The notes under the pieces were generated by a model that was not told where the DNA came from, did not search any database, and saw only the letters and a program-made list of their open reading frames with translations. Made by a program: the position numbers and the translations under genes. From contig CANCVB010000003.1 of assembly GCA_947381415.1 (NCBI GenBank), forward strand, positions 62,001 through 126,000: 64,000 nucleotides of DNA, given 5' to 3'. This DNA is from Burkholderiales bacterium (GTDB taxonomy: Bacteria > Pseudomonadota > Gammaproteobacteria > Burkholderiales > Burkholderiaceae_C). Shown in pieces: positions 61,368 through 64,000 of this stretch (position 1 is its first letter; each line of letters starts with the position of its first letter).

Positions 61368-64000
61368 TTATTTTTTCAGCAGCACTTTAAGCACCGCTTG
61401 TACCCGTTTGGCGCTTTCTTCCCCGTGAGGAGTAGCCAGTACCTGTGCGATGTCATGGGCCCAGGTTTGGGCGGGCCCAGCGTCATTTCGCTTGGTCAGC
61501 AACTGAAGTTGCAGCATGCGCCGCGCATCCACATAAGCCGCAGGCGTTGGTACCTCGGCCGCAATTTCCAAACGCAACAATGCCTGCTCGCCCGAGCCTT
61601 GTGGCGAGGTTTGCAAGGCTTTGACCCAATCCTGTCGTTGCTGCGCAGTTAGGCGCGCGCCCAACTCCTTGGCGGGCGGCAATTGATCGGGCTGGCGATG
61701 TTGCCAGGCACCCAACACATGCACCAAAGTTTCACCATGGGCTTGCATCGCAAGCTTGCGCAAGGCCATGTCTGCTTGTTCAAGTGCGTGTCGTTGCGCG
61801 CGAAAGGCGGTATCTCCCAAGCGCGGACCACGAGCTTCAAAAGCAGGTTTGTCGCGATACCCTGGGCGCGAAGCGTCAGGTGTGCGTCGGTTGTGGGCGT
61901 CACCACGATCGGGGCGGCGGGCACCCGCCTTGTCACCCGAACGACCCATGGGTGTGGGTTCGGTTTTCTTTTGACCAGGCCTGTCATCGCCGCGAACAGC
62001 CACCACTTTTTTGGCAACAGCAACAGGCTTGGGCGCTTCAAGGGGGGGGTCTTGCACAGGGTCGGCTGCTGGGGGTTCTTCTGTGATTGCAGGCAAGGTG
62101 GGTTCAGGCGTGGCTGCCACTGCGGTTTGCTGGTTTGCAGAAACCGCCTGCACATGCGCCATGGCTTGGCGAATGCCCGTCGCATCGCCCTGCGCGATGG
62201 CTTTTTCCAGCGCCTCAGCTGCAGCGATCACAGCCTTGTCATGCTCGGACAGGTCGTGGGTGGGTGGGGCATGGCGAGACTGGGTTTTGCGACTGAACGC
62301 CTCGTCCAAGGGTTGACGAAATGCGTCCCACAGCTTTTGTGCAAGTTTGCGATCAACAGGTACCGCCTGCGACTCGGCTTGCCAACGTTGTTGCAAGGCT
62401 TTGACGGCATCTATGCGCAGTTGGGGCGCTTCACCCAGGGCCTTGGCTTCTTCGATCATGGCTCGGCGCAGCGAAATGCTTTGGGTTTGCGCAAGCTCCA
62501 AAGCGGCGTGCGCTGCTTTGATGGCGGTTTTCCACTGGGTTTGCATGTCGGCAAACGCCTTTTCGCTGAGGTGGCCACTGTTGCGCCAACGCTCGGAAAA
62601 TTGATGCAAATCACGCGCTTGGGTTTTCCAATCGGTGTTGCTTTGGTGGGCCTGTGTCCATGCGGCCACTTCGGCCAACAAGGCCAATCGCCCTTCTTTG
62701 TGGGCGGCACTTTCAGCCTTGGCTTTTTCCAACCACGCCTGCACAAAAGGATAGGCTCGGTTACATGCTTGGTCAAAACGTTTCCACAGCCCGTGGTTGG
62801 GCAAGCCACCTTGATCGGTTTTTTTCCACTCTTCCCTCAACTGACGCAAGTTGTCTTGCAATTTGCGCCCGCCAACCGCAGGCACCCACTGGCTGTAGTC
62901 GACAGGGGTGGCTTCGACCGCCAAGGCAGCGCCCTCTTGCGCAACAGCCTCTTCGCTTTGCACTTGCGCAGTAGCGTCTGGCGCCGGCTGGTTGGGCGGC
63001 GGTTGCAACAAGGCTTCGGCTTTGGTGACCAGTTGCAATCGAATCTCATCCGCATGCTTGCGTTGCCACCCCTCCAATTCAGCGGCTGTGGCCAAAGCGG
63101 TTTGCACCTGTTGCGACAAAGCAGGTTCTAGCTGCAAGCCTTTGGTCTTGAGTGCCGCACGCAGTTGCGCAGCGGCACTGGACATGGCCTTGCTGTGCCC
63201 CAACGCCACCTCTTTTTCAAGCTGTTGCAACATGGCAGGCACTTGTATGGCGACCTGACTGGGTGGAGAAACCTCAGGCTTGGGCTTGGCCACGGCAAGG
63301 GGGGGAGTCGCCACATTTTCACCACGGGATTGACGTAGCTGATCCGCCCAAGCAGGTACGGCGGGTAAAGGCACACTGGGGTCTTGCGCAGCAGCTAGGG
63401 TTTGCGCCAAGGCAGCAGAGAAAGCCTCCCAGACCAAAGGCATGTGTTGCGTGGTTTCTGAGACCAATGAAGGGTATTTGGGGTCGACACTGGGCCAATG
63501 GGCATCGCTTTGCAAGGCTTCAAATTCGTTGTGCAAGCGCTTTAAGTCCGCTTGCAAAGCGGTTTGTTGCTCCAAGGCTTCTTGCCACAGCTTGGTTGAC
63601 AAGACTTCGATGCGTTGCGTCAGCAGCAGGGCTGTTTCGCGTTGAACTTGGGCTCGGTGTTCAAGTTCTTCCACATGTTTGATGCGCTCCGACAGGGCCT
63701 GGCGCAGACTCGTCAAAGGCTCACGTGACAAGGGCGCACCCGCTTTGGCTGCATCCCTTTGCCATGCCATCGCATCGACGACTTTGAAGGGGCTGGACTG
63801 CAACAAAAGTTGCGCTTTATCTGCCCATTCTTGGGCCAAGGTGTCTTGCGTTTTGGCACGTTTGATGTCGTCAAGTTTTTCGCGCAAAGGCTTGGCAGCC
63901 CCCTTGTCACGCGCGCTCATTTCTTTGAGTACTTGCTGCATCTGTTCGGGCGACGGATCGGTGGCCAACCAGTCACGCAGGCGCGCAGATCGCTCGCCTG
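61368..64000 (-). CDS. DUF349 domain-containing protein (5' end beyond the window)
   Basis: The track gives 866 residues from a TTG at 63968, but the frame stays open to the window edge (GERSARLRDWLATD), so the true start is outside. The protein is mostly alpha-helical, Ala/Gln/Glu-rich, with repeated W-rich DUF349 units (WQRKHADEIRLQLVTKAEAL, LREEWKKTDQGGLPNHGLWKRFDQAC, WKTAIKAAHAALELA, LQQRWQAESQAVPVDRKLAQKLWDAF). A basic, disordered linker (RSGDKAGARRPDRGDAHNRR) separates these from a C-terminal helical domain. DUF349 occurs in RNA/translation-associated proteins, but the function of this family is not established. Confidence 0.85.
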   Translation of the reverse strand, partial: GERSARLRDWLATDPSPEQMQQVLKEMSARDKGAAKPLREKLDDIKRAKTQDTLAQEWADKAQLLLQSSPFKVVDAMAWQRDAAKAGAPLSREPLTSLRQALSERIKHVEELEHRAQVQRETALLLTQRIEVLSTKLWQEALEQQTALQADLKRLHNEFEALQSDAHWPSVDPKYPSLVSETTQHMPLVWEAFSAALAQTLAAAQDPSVPLPAVPAWADQLRQSRGENVATPPLAVAKPKPEVSPPSQVAIQVPAMLQQLEKEVALGHSKAMSSAAAQLRAALKTKGLQLEPALSQQVQTALATAAELEGWQRKHADEIRLQLVTKAEALLQPPPNQPAPDATAQVQSEEAVAQEGAALAVEATPVDYSQWVPAVGGRKLQDNLRQLREEWKKTDQGGLPNHGLWKRFDQACNRAYPFVQAWLEKAKAESAAHKEGRLALLAEVAAWTQAHQSNTDWKTQARDLHQFSERWRNSGHLSEKAFADMQTQWKTAIKAAHAALELAQTQSISLRRAMIEEAKALGEAPQLRIDAVKALQQRWQAESQAVPVDRKLAQKLWDAFRQPLDEAFSRKTQSRHAPPTHDLSEHDKAVIAAAEALEKAIAQGDATGIRQAMAHVQAVSANQQTAVAATPEPTLPAITEEPPAADPVQDPPLEAPKPVAVAKKVVAVRGDDRPGQKKTEPTPMGRSGDKAGARRPDRGDAHNRRTPDASRPGYRDKPAFEARGPRLGDTAFRAQRHALEQADMALRKLAMQAHGETLVHVLGAWQHRQPDQLPPAKELGARLTAQQRQDWVKALQTSPQGSGEQALLRLEIAAEVPTPAAYVDARRMLQLQLLTKRNDAGPAQTWAHDIAQVLATPHGEESAKRVQAVLKVLLKK

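Noticed and set aside
61683-63131. 482-codon plus-strand ORF opposite the DUF349 gene
   Set aside because: Antisense shadow; composition is Gly/Phe/Leu rich, with no ribosome binding site and no domain.
1-64000. CRISPR arrays, rRNA, complete insertion sequences or prophage genes
   Set aside because: No regularly spaced repeats, transposase, integrase, phage structural or rRNA sequence was seen on either strand.

Overview
The window is a GC-rich chromosomal stretch of a betaproteobacterium, most likely a Burkholderiales/Comamonadaceae freshwater type (Limnohabitans or Rhodoferax relatives). The evidence is the gene content (pcm-like/tolC/waaA block, FAS1-like MaoC hydratase, LivHMGF-CoA-transferase clusters, surface-adhesin-E-like and DUF349 proteins) and a bciA gene for (bacterio)chlorophyll 8-vinyl reduction, which suggests an aerobic anoxygenic phototroph or a descendant of one. 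No rRNA, CRISPR array, intact IS or prophage was seen. The taxonomic placement is inference from protein style, not from a marker search.

Layout: (1) 0.3-2.1 kb, rhlE RNA helicase with a structured leader. (2) 2.1-10.3 kb, a sugar-acid locus: 2-hydroxyacid dehydrogenase, IlvD/Edd-type aldonate dehydratase, D-erythronate dehydrogenase and a carbohydrate ABC importer (ATPase, Tat-exported binding protein, two permeases). (3) 10.3-12.4 kb, pdxH, msrA and a YdcF-like protein. (4) 12.4-19.5 kb, tetR, RND adaptor, RND pump, a Pcm-like methyltransferase and tolC, ending in one hairpin shared with the convergent waaA. (5) 19.5-23.1 kb, envelope sugar genes waaA-waaC-phosphomannomutase. (6) 23.2-30.3 kb, ogt, an EamA exporter, hydrolase-bactofilin-M23 peptidase, a membrane-protein pair, and minCDE. 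(7) 30.4-36.1 kb, a small repeat protein, a split histidine kinase/receiver pair, and an amide-hydrolase group (FmdA, amidase, cyclase family). (8) 36.2-39.6 kb, a FadB-type multifunctional protein and thiolase. (9) 39.6-40.7 kb, a KdgT-type permease. (10) 40.7-51.8 kb, an 11-gene co-directional run on the minus strand: bciA, hydratase, acyl-CoA dehydrogenase, CoA-transferase, livHMGF, aldehyde dehydrogenase, SDR, binding protein. (11) 51.8-53.35 kb, an AT-rich mini-island with one secreted orphan gene, bounded by a 14-bp direct repeat that is the 3' end of tRNA-Ser. (12) 53.3-64 kb, housekeeping genes: tRNA-Ser(GCU), lysC, tilS, accA, a DNA glycosylase, cysS, a TPR protein, ppiA, ppiB, lpxH, and a DUF349 protein running off the window edge.

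How parts fit together: the 40.7-51.8 kb operon reads as uptake of a carboxylate-like compound, oxidation of an alcohol/aldehyde to an acid, CoA activation by transfer, dehydrogenation and hydration. The neighbouring FadB-like/thiolase pair could finish beta-oxidation. The most distinctive observations are the tRNA-bounded AT-rich island, the placement of bciA at the head of a catabolic operon, a Pcm-like enzyme lacking the catalytic serine, and a histidine kinase with HH in place of the usual H-E/D.
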